Assembly: GCF_029227915.1 (NCBI RefSeq)
Contig: NC_079879.1
Span: 28,278,501-28,342,500 of the forward strand
Direction: 5' to 3'
Source of the DNA: Hydractinia symbiolongicarpus
Taxonomy: Eukaryota; Cnidaria; Hydrozoa; Anthoathecata; Hydractiniidae
DNA length: 64,000 nt
Position numbers and translations under genes: made by a program. Positions 49,601-63,784 of this stretch are shown here, piece by piece; position 1 is the first letter of the stretch; the number at the start of each line of letters is the position of its first letter. Below the pieces are notes generated by a model, which ran no database searches, was not told the DNA's origin, and saw only the letters and a program-made list of their open reading frames with translations.

Positions 49601-52600
49601 GCGTGCTTACGGCTAGGATTGGTCCCACAGTAAAGAATGAATTTTTTATCTACCTTTTTAAATAAAGCGCTGCCAGAGCGCCAAGTGTAATCGCTTAGTT
49701 CCAGGAATCATGTCAAACTAAGGAAAATGTTATTTCTTGGAGTCCAATTGTCTCATTTATCACATTTATAATTTCAAAGTCTAAAATCAGTTCATTTAAG
49801 TCCCACAGTCAATTGTTTCACAGCTAAAAGCAACACAACCTAGTAATATCAGGAAAATATCGCTAAATGCATGTTGGTACGAATATGTGACGCAATCTTT
49901 GTAATTCAACCGGACTGATACCGTTAGAAAGTCAATGAAATATAGTTTTTGAAACTGTCACTATTTCTTTGGCGGATGCTAACGGCTAGGATTGGTCCCA
50001 CAGTAAAAAATGACTTATTTATCTGCATTTTTAAATAAAGCGCTACCACAGCGCCCAGTGTAATCGCTGAATTCCAGCAATCTTGTCAAATTAAGAAGAA
50101 TGTTATTTCTTGGAGTCCAACTGTCCCATTTATCACATTTCTAAGGTCAAAATCCCAAATCTGTTCAATTAAGTCCCACAGTCAATTGTTTCACAGTTAA
50201 AAGCGACGCAACCTAGTAATATCAGAAAGATATCGCTAAACAGATGTTCGTACGAATATGTGACGCAATGGTGGTAATTCATACAGACTGAAACCGTTAG
50301 ATGTCAGTGAAATGTAGTTTTTGAAGCTGTCTCTCATTTTGGAGCGCGTGCTAACGGCTAGGAATGGTGCCACAGTAAAAAATGATTTTTTTATCTACAT
50401 TTTCAAATAAAGCGCTACCACAGCTCCCAGTTGAATCGATGAGTTTCAGCAATCATGTCAAACTAAGAAAAATGTTATTTCTTGGAGTCCAATTGTCTCT
50501 TTTATCACATTTATAAGGTCAAAGTCCAAAATCAGTTCAATAAAGTCCCACAATCAATCGTTTCACTGTTAAAAGCGATGAAACCTAATAATATCATAAA
50601 AATATCGCTAAATGCATGTTGGTACGAATATGTGACGCAACCGTCGTAACTCGCACGGACTGATATTGTTACAAAGTCATTTAAATGTAGTTTTTGAATC
50701 TTTCTGTGTTTTTGGTGCACGTGCTAACGGCTAGGATAGGTCCCACAGTAAAAATGAAATTTTTATCTACATTTTTAAATAAAGCGCTACCAAAGTTCCC
50801 AGTGTAATCGCTTAGTTCCAGCAATCATGTCAAACTAAGAAAAATGTTTTTCTTGGAGTCCAATTGTCTCTTTTATCACATTTATAAGGTCAAAGTCCAA
50901 AATCAGTTCAATAAAGTCCCACAGTCAATCGTTTCACTGTTAAAAGCGTTGAAACCTAATAATATCAGAAAAATATCGCTAAATGCATGTTGGTACGAAT
51001 ATGTGACGCAACCGTCGTAACTCACACGGACTGATACCGTTAGAAAGTCAATTAAATGTAGTTTTTGAAACTGTCTGTATTTTTGGAGCGCGTGCTAACG
51101 GCTAGGATTGGTCCCACAGTAAAGAATGAATTTTTTATCTACCTTTTTAAATAAAGCGCTGCCAGAGCGCCCAGTGTAATCGCTTAGTTCCAGCAATCAT
51201 GTCAAATTAAGAAGAATGTTTTTTTTTTGGAGTCCGATTGTCTCATTTATCACATTTATAAGATCAAAGTCTAAAATCAGTTTAATTAAGTCCCACAGAC
51301 AGTTGTTTCACATTTTAAAGCGACGCAACCTAGTAATATCAGAAAGATATCGCTAAACAGATGTTCGTTCGAATATGTGACGCAATGGTGGTAATTCATA
51401 CAGACTGATACCGTTAGATGTCAATGAAATGTAGTTTTTGAAGCTGTCTCTCATTTTGGAGCGCGTGCTAACGGCTAGGAATGGTGCCACAGTAAAAAAT
51501 GATTTTTTTATCTACATTTTCAAATAAAGCGCTACCAGAGCGCCCAGTGTAATCGCTTAGTTCCAGCAATCATGTCAAACTAAGGAAAATGTTATTTCTT
51601 GGAGTCCAATTGTCTCTTTTATCACATTTATAAGGTCAAAGTTTAAAATCAGTTCAATTAAGTCCCACAGTCAATTGTTTCACAGATAAAAGCGACGCAA
51701 CCTAGTGATATCAGAAACATCTCGTAAACAGATGTTGGTACGAATATGTGACGCAATCGTTGTAATTCATACGGAATAATACCGATAGAAAGTCAATGAA
51801 ATATAGTTTTTGAAACTGTCTCTATTTCTTGAGCGCGAGCTAACGGCTAGGATTGGTCCCACAGTACAAAATGAATTTTTTATCTACATCTTTAAAAAAA
51901 GCGCTACCACAGCTTCCAGTTGAATCGATGAGTTTCAGCAATCATGTCAAACTAAGAAAAATGTTATTTCTTGGAGTCCAATTGTCTCTTTTATCACATT
52001 TATAAAGTCAAAGTCCAAAATCAGTTCAATAAAGTCCCACAGTCAATCGTTTCACTGTTAAAAGCGATAAAACCTAATAATATCAGAAAATTATCGCTAA
52101 ATGCATGTTGGTACGAATATGTGACGCAACCGTCGTAACTCGCACGGACTGATACTGTTACAAAGTCATTTAAATGTAGTTTTTGAAACTTTCTGTGTTT
52201 TTGGTGCACGTGCTAACGGCTAGGATAGGTCCCACAGTAAAAATGAAATTTTTATCTACATTTTTAAATAAAGCGCTACCAAAGCTCCCAGTGTAATCGC
52301 TTAGTTCCAGCAACCATGTCAAACTAAGAAAAATGTTTTTTCTTGGAGTCCAATTGTCTCTTTTATCACATTTATAAGGTCAAAGTCCAAAATCAGTTCA
52401 ATAAAGTCCCACAGTCAATCGTTTCACTGTTAAAAGCGATGAAACCTAATAATATCAGAAAAATATCGCTAAATGCATGTTGGTGCGAATATGTGACGCA
52501 ACCGTCGTAACTCACACGGACTAATACCGTTACAAATTCATTTAAATGTAGTTTTTGAAACTGTCTGTATTTTTGGTGCACGTGCTAACGGCTAGGATTG

Positions 52601-52973
52601 GTCCCACAGTAAAAAATGAAATTTTTTTCTACTTTTTTAAATAAAGCGCTACCAAAGCTCCCAGTGTAATCGCTTAGTTCCAGCAATCATGTCAAACTAA
52701 GAAAAATATTTTTTTTTTGGAGTCCAATTGTCTCATTTATCACATTTATAAGATCAAAGTCAAAAATCAGTTTAATTAAGTCCCACAGTCAATCGTTTCA
52801 CTGTTAAAAGCGATGAAACCTAATAATATCAGAAAAATATCGCTAAATGCATGTTGGTACGAATATGTGACGCAACCGTCGTAACTCACACGAACTGATA
52901 CCGTTACAAATTCATTTAAATGTAGTTTTTGAAACTGTCTGTATTTTTGGAGCACGTGCTAACGGCTAGGATT
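46640..52973 (+). repeat. Full-length-only block, CACGTG-box variant appears
   Basis: Unit starts are 46640, 47013, 47385, 47758, 48131, 48504, 48876, 49249, 49621, 49994, 50366, 50739, 51110, 51483, 51855, 52228 and 52600 (371-374 bp). From 49226 many units carry AGCACGTGCT just before the phase decamer. About 50404-51040 repeats at 51893-52530 (four monomers, 1,489 bp), sharing CAGTTGAATCGATGAGTTTC and the altered GGATAGGTCCCACAG. Unit 51483 repeats 50366 over its start (GGTGCCACAG). Confidence 0.9.
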
Positions 52974-55900
52974 GGTCCCACAGTAAAAAATGACTTATTT
53001 ATCTAAATATTTAAATGAAGCGCTACCACAGCTCCCAGTGTAATCGATGAGTTCCAGCAATCATGTCAAACTAAGAAAAATGTTATTTCTTGGAGTCCAA
53101 TTGTCTCTTTTATCACATTTATAAGGTCAAAGTCCAAAATCAGTTCAATAAAGTACTATAGTCAATTGTTTCACTGTTAAAATGAAACCTAGTAATATCA
53201 GGAAAATATCGCTAAATGCATGTTGGTACGAATATGTGACGCAATCGTTGTAATTCATACGGAATAATACCGATAGAAAGTCAATGAAATATAGTTTTTG
53301 AAACTGTCTCAATTTCTTGAGCGCGAGCAAACGGCTAGGATTGGTCCCACAGTACAAAATGAATTTTTATCTACATTTTTAAATAAAGCGCTACCACAGC
53401 TCCCAGTTGAATCGATGAGTTTCAGCAATCATGTCAAACTAAGAAAAATGTTATTTCTTGGAGTCCAATTGTCTCTTTTATCACATTTATAAGGTCAAAG
53501 TCCAAAATCAGTTCAATAAAGTCCCACAGTCAATCGTTTCACTGTTAAAAGCGATGAAACCTAATAATATAAGAAAAAAATCGCTAAATGCATGTTGGTA
53601 CGAATATGTGACGCAACCATCGTAACTCACACGGACTGATACCGTTAGAAGGTCAATTAAATGTAGTTTTGGAAACTGTCTGTATTTTTGGAGCGCGTGC
53701 TAACGGCTAGGATTGGTCCCACAGTAAAAAATAAATTTTTTATCAACCTTTTTAAATAAAGCGCTGCCAGAGCGCCCAGTGTAATCGCTTAGTTCCAGCA
53801 ATCATGTCAAATTAAGAAGAATGTTTTTTTTTGGAGTCCAATTGTCTCATTTATCACATTTATAAGATCAAAGTCTAAAATCAGTTTAATTAAGTCCCAC
53901 AGACAGTTGTTTCACATTTTAAAGCCACGCAACCTAGTAATATCAGAAACATATCGCTAAATACATGTTGGTACAAATACGTGACGCAACCGTTGTATCT
54001 CAAACGGACTGATACTGTTAGAAAGTCAATGTAATATAGTCTTTGAAATTGTCTCAATTTCTTTAGCGCCTGCTAACGGCTAGGATTGGTCCCTCAGTAA
54101 AAAATGACTTATTTATCTAAATATTTAAATGAAGCGCTACCACAGCTCCCAGTGTAATCGATGAGTTCCAGCAATCATGTCAAACTAAGAAAAATGTTAT
54201 TTCTTGGAGTCCAATTGTCTCTTTTATCACATTTATAAGGTCAAAGTCCAAAATCAGTTCAATAAAGTCCCACAGTCAATCGTTTCACTGTTAAAAGCGA
54301 TGAAACCTAATAATATCAGAAAAATATCGCTAAATGCATGTTGGTACGAATATGTGACGCAACCGTCGTAACTCACACGGACTGATACCGTTACAAAGTC
54401 ATTTAAATGTAGCTTTTGAAACTGTCTGTATTTTTGGAGCACGTGCTAACGGCTAGGATTGGTCCCACAGTACAAAATGAATTTTTTATCTACATTTTTA
54501 AATAAAGCGCTACCACATCTCCCAGTGTAATCGATTAGTTTCAGCAATCATGTCAAACTAAGAAAAATGTTATTTCTTGGAGTCAAATTGTCTCTTTTAT
54601 CACATTTATAAGGTCAAAGTCCAAAATCAGTTCAATAAAGTCCCACAGTCAATCGTTTCACTGTTAAAAGCGATGAAACCTAATAATATCAGAAAAATAT
54701 CGCTAAATGCATGTTGGTACGAATATGTGACGCAACCGTCGTAACTCACACGAACTGATACCGTTACAAATTCATTTAAATGTAGTTTTTGAAACTGTCT
54801 GTATTTTTGGAGCACGTGCTAACGGCTAGGATTGGTCCCACAGTAAAAAATGACTTATTTATCTAAATATTTAAATGAAGCGCTACCACAGCTCCCAGTG
54901 TAATCGATGAGTTCCAGCAATCATGTCAAACTAAGAAAAATGTTATTTCTTGGAGTCCAATTGTCTCTTTTATCACATTTATAAGGTCAAAGTCCAAAAT
55001 CAGTTCAATAAAGTCCCACAGTCAATCGTTTCACTGTTAAAAGCGATGAAACCTAATAGTATCAGAAAGATATCACTAAATGCATGTTGGTACGAATATG
55101 TGACGCAACCGTCGTAACTCACACGGGCTGATACCGTTACAAAGTCATTTAAATGTAGTTTTTGAAACTGTCTGTATTTTAGGAGCACGTGCTAACGGCT
55201 AGGATTGGTCCCACAGTAAAAAATGAAATTTTTATCTACATTTTTAAATAAAGCGCTACCAAAGCTCCCAGTGTAATCACTTAGTTCCAGCAATCATGTC
55301 AAACTAAGAAAAATGTTTTTTTTTTTGGAGTCCAATTGTCTCATTTATCACATTTATAAGGTCAAAGTCTAAAATCAGTTCAATAAAGTCCCACAGTCAA
55401 TCGTTTCACTGTTAAAAGCGATGAAACCTAATAATATCAGAAAAATATCGCTAAATGCATGTTGGTACGAATATGTGACGCAACCGTCGTAACTCACACG
55501 GGCTGATACCGTTACAAAGTCATTTAAATGTAGTTTTTGAAACTGTCTGTATTTTAGGAGCACGTGCTAACGGCTAGGATTGGTCCCACAGTAAAAAATG
55601 AAATTTTTATCTACATTTTTAAATAAAGCGCTACCAAAGCTCCCAGTGTAATCACTTAGTTCCAGCAATCATGTCAAACTAAGAAAAATGTTTTTTTTTT
55701 TGGAGTCCAATTGTCTCATTTATCACATTTATAAGGTCAAAGTCTAAAATCAGTTCAATAAAGTCCCACAGTCAATCGTTTCACTGTTAAAAGCGATGAA
55801 ACCTAATAATATCAGAAAAATATCGCTAAATGCATGTTGGTACGAATATGTGACGCAACCGTCGTAACTCACATGGACTGATACCGTTAGAAAGTCAATT

Positions 55901-58900
55901 AAATGTAGTTTTTGAAACTGTCTGTATTTTTGGAGCGCGTGCTAACGGCTAGGATTGGTCCCACAGTAAAGAATGAATTTTTTATCTACCTTTTTAAATA
56001 AAGCGCTGCCAGAGCGGCCAGTGTAATCGCTTAGTTCCAGCAATCATGTCAAACTAAGGAAAATGTTATTTCTTGGAGTCCAATTGTCTCATTTATCACA
56101 TTTATAAGGTCAAAGTCTAAAATCAGTTCATTTAAGTCCCACAGTCAATTGTTTCACAGTTAAAAGGAACACAACCTAGTAATATCAGGAAAATATCGCT
56201 AAATGCATGTTGGTACGAATATGTGACGCAATCTTTGTAATTCAACCGGACTGATACCGTTAGAAAGTCAATGAAATATAGTTTTTGAAACTGTCTCTAT
56301 TTCTTTGGCGGATGCTAACGGCTAGGATTGGTCCCACAGTAAAAAATGACTTATTTATCTACATTTTTAAATAAAGCGCTACCACAGCGCCCAGTGTAAT
56401 CGCTGAATTCCAGCAATCTTGTCAATTTAAGAAGAATGTTATTTCTTGGAGTCCAACTGTCCCATTTTTCACATTTATAAGGTCAAAATCCAAAATCTGT
56501 TCAATTAAGTCCCACAGTCAATTGTTTCACAGTTAAAAGCAACGCAACCTAGTGATATCAGAAAAATATCGCTAAATGCATGTTGATACGAATATGTGAC
56601 GCAACCGTCGTAACTCACACGGACTGATACCGTTACAAAGTCATTTAAATGTAGTTTTTGAAACTGTTTGTATTTTTGGAGCACGTGCTAACGGCTAGGA
56701 TTGGTCCCACAGTAAAGAATAAATTTTTTATCAACCTTTTTAAATAAAGCGCTGCCAGAGCGCCCAGTGTAATCGCTTAGTTCCAGCAATCATGTCAAAT
56801 TAAGAAGAATGTTTTTTTTTTGGAGTCCAATTGTCTCATTTATCACATTTATAAGATCAAAGTCTAAAATCAGTTTAATTAAGTCCCACAGACAGTTGTT
56901 TCACATTTTAAAGCCACGCAACCTAGTAATATCAGAAACATATCGCTAAATACATGTTGGTACAAATATGTGACGCAACCGTTGTATCTCAAACGGACAG
57001 ATACCGTTAGAAAGTCAATGTAATATAGTCTTTGAAATTGTCTCAATTTCTTTAGCGCCTGCTAACGGCTAGGATTGGTCCCTCAGTAAAAAATGACTTA
57101 TTTATCTGAATATTTAAATGAAGCGCCACCACAGCTCCCAGTGTAATCGATGAGTTCCAGCAATCATGTCAAACTAAGAAAAATGTTATTTCTTGGAGTC
57201 CAATTGTCTCTTTTATCACATTTATAAGGTCAAATCCAAAATCAGTTCAATAAAGTACTATAGTCAATTGTTTCACTGTTAAAATGAAACCTAGTAATAT
57301 CAGGATAATATCGCTAAATGCATGTTGGTACGAATATGTGACGCAATCGTTGTAATTCATACGGAATACTACCGATAGAAAGTCAATGAAATATAGTTTT
57401 TAAAACTGTCTCTATTTCTTCAGCGCGAGCAAACGGCTAGGATTGGTCCCACAGTACAAAATGAATTTTTATCTACATTTTTAAATAAAGCGCTACCACA
57501 GCTCCCAGTTGAATCGATGAGTTTCAGCAATCATGTCAAACTAAGAAAAATGTTATTTCTTGGAGTCCAATTGTCTCTTTTATCACATTTATAAGGTCAA
57601 AGTCCAAAATCAGTTCAATAAAGTCCCACAGTCAATCGTTTCACTGTTAAAAGCGATGAAACCTAATAATATAAGAAAAAAATCGCTAAATGCATGTTGG
57701 TACGAATATGTGACGCAACCGACGTAACTCACACGGACTGATACCGTTAGAAGGTCAATTAAATGTAGTTTTTGAAACTGTCTGTATTTTTGGAGCGCGT
57801 GCTAACGGCTAGGATTGGTCCCACAGTAAAAAATAAATTTTTTATCAACCTTTTTAAATAAAGCACTGCCAGAGCGCCCAGTGTAATCGCTTAGTTCCAG
57901 CAATCATGTCAAATTAAGAAGAATGTTTTTTTTGGAGTCCAATTGTCTCATTTATCACATTTATAAGATCAAAGTCTAAAATCAGTTTAATTAAGTCCCA
58001 CAGACAGTTGTTTCACATTTTAAAGCCACGCAACCTAGTAATATCAGAAACATATCGCTAAATACATGTTGGTACAAATACGTGACGCAACCGTTGTATC
58101 TCAAACGGACTAATACTGTTAGAAAGTCAATGTAATATAGTCTTTGAAATTGTCTCAATTTCTTTAGCGCCTGCTAACGGCTAGGATTGGTCCCTCAGTA
58201 AAAAATGACTTATTTATCTAAATATTTAAATGAAGCGCTACCACAGCTCCCAGTGTAATCGATGAGTTCCAGCAATCATGTCAAAATAAGAAAAATGTTA
58301 TTTCTTGGAGTCCAATTGTCTCTTTTATCACATTTATAAGGTCAAAGTCCAAAATCAGTTCAATAAAGTCCCACAGTCAATCGTTTCACTGTTAAAAGCG
58401 ATGAAACCTAATAATATCAGAAAAATACCGCTAAATGAATGTTGGTACGAATATGTGACGCAACCGTCGTAACTCACACGGACTGATACCGTTACAAAGT
58501 CATTTAAATGTAGTTTTTGAAACTGTCTGTATTTTTGGAGCACGTGCTAACGGCTAGGATTGGTCCCACAGTAAAAAATGACTTATTTATCTAAATATTT
58601 AAATGAAGCGCTACCACAGCTCCCAGTGTAATCGATGAGTTCCAGCAATCATGTCAAACTAAGAAAAACGTTATTTCTTGGAGTCCAAATGTCTCTTTTA
58701 TCACATTTATAAGGTCAAAGTCCAAAATCAGTTCAATAAAGTCCCACAGTCAATCATTTCACTGTTAAAAGCTATGAAACCTAATAATATCAGAAAAATA
58801 TCGCTAAATGCATGTTGGTACGAATATGTGACGCAACCGTTGTATCTCAAACGGACTGATACCGTTAGAAAGTCAATGTAATATAGTCTTTGAAATTTTC

Positions 58901-58934
58901 TCAATTTCTTTAGCGCCTGCTAACGGCTAGGATT
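52974..58934 (+). repeat. Full-length monomers with an 11-monomer (≈4,102-bp) offset duplication
   Basis: Unit starts are 52974, 53343, 53715, 54088, 54461, 54834, 55207, 55582, 55957, 56330, 56703, 57077, 57445, 57817, 58189 and 58562. About 52990-54471 recurs at 57093-58573 (369, 372, 373, 373 against 368, 372, 372, 373 bp). Shared forms include GTACTATAGTCAATTG, AATATAAGAAAAAAATCGC, TTTTTTATCAACC, AAAGCCACGCAACC and TCCCTCAGTAAAAAATG. Confidence 0.9.
55207..55956 (+). repeat. Adjacent 375-bp monomer duplicate with long T-runs
   Basis: Units 55207-55581 and 55582-55956 are nearly identical. Both carry a run of 11 T (55316-55326, 55691-55701) in place of the usual TTATTTCTTGG segment and share AATCACTTAGTTCC. 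The extra T residues account for the 375-bp length. Confidence 0.92.
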
Positions 58935-61546
58935 GGTCCCACAGTAAAAAATGACTTATTTTTCTAAATACTTAAATGAAGCGCTACCACAGCTCCCAGT
59001 GTAATCGATGAGTTCCAGCAATCATGTCAAACTAAGAAAAATGTTATTTCTTGGAGTCCAATTGTCTCTTTTATCACATTTATAAGGTCAAAGTCCAAAA
59101 TCAGTTCAATAAAGTCCCACAGTCAATCGTTTCACTGTTAAAAGCGATGAAACCTAATAGTATCAGAAAGATATCACTAATTGCATATTGGTACGAATAT
59201 GTGACGCAACCGTCGTAACTCACACGGACTGATACCGTTAGAAAGTCAATGAAATATAGTTTTTGAAACTGTCTTTATTTCTTGAGCGCGAGCTAACGGC
59301 TAGGATTGGTCCCACAGTACAAAATGAATTTTTTATCTACATTTTTAAATAAAGCGCTACCACATCTCCAAGTGTAATCGATGAGTTTCAGCAATCATGT
59401 CAAACTAAGAAAAATGTTATTTGTTGGAGTCCAATTGTCTCTTTTATCACATTTATAAGGTCAAAGTCCAAAATCAGTTCAATAAAGTCCCACAGTCAAT
59501 CGTTTCACTGTTAAAAGCGATAAAACCTAATAATATCAGAACAATATCGCTAAATGCATGTTGGTACGAATATGTGACGCAACCGTTGTAACTCACACGG
59601 ACTGATACCGTTACAAAGTCATTTAAATGTAGTTTTTGAAACTGTCTGTATTTTTGGAGCACGTGCTAACGGCTAGGATTGGTCCCACAGTAAAAAATGA
59701 AATTTTTATCTACATTTTTAAATAAAGCGCTACCAAAGCTCCCAGTGTAATCGCTTAGTTCCAGCAATCATGTCAAACTAAGAAAAATGTTTTTTTTTGG
59801 AGTCCAATTGTCTCATTTATCACATATATAAGGTCAAAGTCTAAAATCAGTTCAATAAAGTCCCACAGTCAATCGTTTCACTGTTAAAAGCGATGAAACC
59901 TAATAGTATCAGAAAGATATCACTAAATGCATATTGGTACGAATATGTGACGCAACCGTCGTAACTCACACGGACTGATACCGTTAGAAAGTCAATGAAA
60001 TATAGTTTTTGAAACTGTCTCTATTTCTTGAGCGCGAGCTAACGGCTAGGATTGGTCCCACAGTACAAAATGAATTTTTTATCTACATTTTTAAATAAAG
60101 CGCTACCACATCTCCCAGTGTAATCGATGAGTTTAAGCAATCATGTCAAACTAAGAAAAATGTTATTTGTTGGAGTCCAATTGTCTCTTTTATCACATTT
60201 ATAAGGTCAAAGTCCAAAATCAGTTCAATAAAGTTCCACAGTCAATCGTTTCACTGTTAAAAGCGATGAAACCTAATAATATCAGAACAATATCGCTAAA
60301 TGCATGTTGGTACGAATATGTGACGCAACCGTTGTAACTCACACGGACTGATACCGTTACAAAGTCATTTAAATGTAGTTTTTGAAACTGTCTGTATTTT
60401 TGGAGCACGTGCTAACGGCTAGGATTGGTCCCACAGTAAAAAATGAACTTTTTATCTACATTTTTAAATAAAGCGCTACCAAAGCTCCCAGTGTAATCGC
60501 TTAGTTCCAGCAATCATGTCAAACTAAAAAAAATGTTTTTTTTTTGGAGTCCAATTGTCTCATTTATCACATTTATAAGGTCAAAGTCCAAAATCAGTTC
60601 AATAAAGTCCCACAGTCAATCGTTTCACTGTTAAAAGCGATGAAACCTAATAATATCAGAAAAATATCGCTAAATGCATGTTGGTACGAATATGTGACGC
60701 AACCGTTGTAACTCACACGGACTGATACCGTTACAAAGTCATTTAAATGTAGTTTTTGAAACTGTCTGTATTTTTGGAGCACGTGCTAACGGCTGGGATT
60801 GGTCCCACAGTAAAAAATGAAATTTTTATCTACATTTTTAAATAAAGCGCTACCAAAGCTCCCAGTGTAATCGCTTAGTTCCAGCAATCATGTCAAACTA
60901 AGAAAAATGTTTTTTTTTGGAGTCCAATTGTCTCATTTATCACATTTATAAGTTCAAAGTCTAAAATCAGTTCAATAAAGTCCCACAGTCAATCGTTTCA
61001 CTGTTAAAAGCGATGAAACCTAATAATATCAGAAAAATATCGCTAAATGCATGTTGGTACGAATATGTGACGCAACCGTCGTAACTCACACGGACTGATA
61101 CCGTTAGAAAGTCAATTAAATGTAGTTTTTGAAACTGTCTGTATTTTTGGAGCGCGTGCAAACGGCTAGGACTGGTCCCACAGTAAAGAATGAATTTTTT
61201 ATCTACCTTTTTAAATAAAGCGCTGCCAGAGCGCCCAGTGTAATCGCTTAGTTCCAGCAATCATGTCAAATTAAGAAGAATGTTTTTTTTTGGAGTCCAA
61301 GTGTCTCATTTATCACATTTATAAGATCAAAGTCTAAAATCAGTTTAATTAAGTCCCACAGACAGTTCTTTCACATTTTAAAGCGACGCAACCTAGTAAT
61401 GTCAGAAACATATCGCTAAATACATGTTGGTACGAATATATGACGCAACCGTTGTATCTCAAACGGACTGATACCGTTAGAAAGTCAATGTAATATAGTC
61501 TTTGAAATTGTCTCAATTTCTTTAGCGCCTGCTAACGGCTAGGATT
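58935..61546 (+). repeat. Seven-monomer higher-order repeat, copy 1 (~2,612 bp)
   Basis: Unit starts are 58935, 59308, 59681, 60054, 60427, 60801 and 61174. The first five recur at 61547, 61920, 62293, 62665 and 63038 with near-identical sequence (offset 2,611-2,612 bp), including TATCACTAATTGCATATTGG and AGAACAATATCGC. Confidence 0.92.
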
Positions 61547-63784
61547 GGTCCCACAGTAAAAAATGACTTATTTTTCTAAAAACTTAAATGAAGCGCTACC
61601 ACAGCTCCCAGTGTAATCGATGAGTTCCAGCAATCATGTCAAACTAAGAAAAATGTTATTTCTTGGAGTCCAATTGTCTCTTTTATCACATTTATAAGGT
61701 CCAAGTCCAAAATCAGTTCAATAAAGTCCCACAGTCAATCGTTTCACTGTTAAAAGCGATGAAACCTAATAGTATCAGAAAGATATCACTAATTGCATAT
61801 TGGTACGAATATGTGACGCAACCGTCGTAACTCACACGGACTGATACCGTTAGAAAGTCAATGAAATATAGTTTTTGAAACTGTCTCTATTTTTTGAGCG
61901 CGAGCTAACGGCTAGGATTGGTCCCACATTACAAAATGAATTTCTTATCTACATTTTTAAATAAAGCGCTACCACATCTCCAAGTGTAATCGATGAGTTT
62001 CAGCAATCATGTCAAACTAAGAAAAATGTTATTTTTTGGAGTCCAATTGTCTCTTTTATCACATTTATAAGGTCAAAGTCCAAAATCAGTTCAATAAAGT
62101 CCCACAGTCAATCGTTTCACTGTTAAAAGCGATGAAACCTAATAATATCAGAACAATATCGCTAAATGCATGTTGGTACGAATATGTGACGCAACCGTTG
62201 TAACTCACACGGACTGATACCGTTACAAAGTCATTTAAATGTAGTTTTTGAAACTGTCTGTATTTTTGGAGCACGTGCTAACGGCTAGGATTGGTCACAC
62301 AGTAAAAAATGAAATTTTTATCTACATTTTTAAATAAAGCGCTACCAAAGCTCCCAGTGTAATCGCTTAGTTCCAGCAATCATGTCAAACTAAGAAAAAT
62401 TTTTTTTTTGGTGTCCAATTGTCTCATTTATCACATTTATAAGGTCAAAGTCTAAAATCAGTTCAATAAAGTCCCACAGTCAATCGTTTCACTGTTAAAA
62501 GCGATGAAACCTAATAGTATCAGAAAGATATCACTAAATGCATATTGGTACGAATATGTGACGCAACCGTCGTAACTCACACGGACTGATACCGTTAGAA
62601 AGTCAATGAAATATAGTTTTTGAAACTGTCTCTATTTCTTGAGCGCGAGCTAACGGCTAGGATTGGTCCCACAGTACAAAATGAATTTTTTATCTACATT
62701 TTTAAATAAAGCGCTACCACATCTCCCAGTGTAATCGATGAGTTTAAGCAATCATGTCAAACTAAGAAAAATGTTATTTGTTGGAGTCCAATTGTCTCTT
62801 TTATTACATTTATAAGGTCAAAGTCCAAAATCAGTTCAATAAAGTCCCACAGTCAATCGTTTCACTGTTAAAAGCGATGAAACCTAATAATATCAGAAAA
62901 ATATCGCTAAATGCATGTTGGTACGAATATGTGACGCAACCGTTGTAACTCACACGGACTGATACCGTTACAAAGTCATTTAAATGTAGTTTTTGAAACT
63001 GTTTGTATTTTTGGAGCACGTGCTAACGGCTAGGATTGGTCCCACAGTAAAAAATGAAATTTTTATCTACATTTTTAAATAAAGCGCTACCAAAGCTCCC
63101 AGTGTAATCGCTTAGTTCCAGCAATCATGTCAAACTAAGAAAAATGTTTTTTTTTTGGAGTCCAATTGTCTCATTTATCACATTTATAAGGTCAAAGTCT
63201 AAAATCAGTTCAATAAAGTCCCACAGTCAATCGTTTCACTGTTAAAAGCGATGAAACCTAATAATATCAGAAAAATATCGCTAAATGCATGTTGGTACGA
63301 ATATGTGACGCAACCGTTGTAACTCACACGGACTGATACCGTTAGAAAGTCAATTAAATGTAGTTTTTGAAACTGTCTGTATTTTTGGAGCACGTGCAAA
63401 CGGCTAGGATTGGTCCCACAGTAAAGAATGAATTTTTTATCTACCTTTTTAAATAAAGCGCTGCCAGAGCGCCCAGTGTAATCGCTTAGCTCCAGCAATC
63501 ATGTCAAACTAAGGAAAATGTTATTTCTTGGAGTCCAATTGTCTCATTTATCACATTTATAAGGTCAAAGTCTAAAATCAGTTCATTTAAGTCCCACAGT
63601 CATTTGTTTCACAGTTAAAAGCGATGAAACCTAATAATATCAGAAAAATATCGCTAAATGCATGTTGGTACGAATATGTGACGCAACCGTCGTAACTCAC
63701 ACGGACTGATACCGTTAGAAAGTCAATTAAATGTAGTTTTTGAAACTGTCTGTATTTTTGGAGCGCGTGCTAACGGCTAGGATT
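61547..63784 (+). repeat. Second higher-order copy, six monomers
   Basis: Unit starts are 61547, 61920, 62293, 62665, 63038 and 63412. Unit 63412 matches 61174 at its start (TAAAGAATGAATTTTTTATC, preceded by GTGCAAACGGCTAGGA) at an offset of 2,238 bp, six monomers, not seven. One unit equivalent to 60801 or 60427 has therefore been lost or fused. After about 63510 unit 63412 changes to another variant (CTAAGGAAAATG). Confidence 0.88.

Noticed and set aside
49042-63498. A minus-strand open frame of 62 codons (97 in two cases) repeated in many monomers, with a conserved-looking hydrophobic C-terminal part
   Set aside because: It recurs at the repeat period because the monomers are near copies. 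Differences between copies include many amino-acid changes, the frame is broken in most other monomers, and no start context, signal or known domain is visible. It is a by-product of satellite homogenisation.
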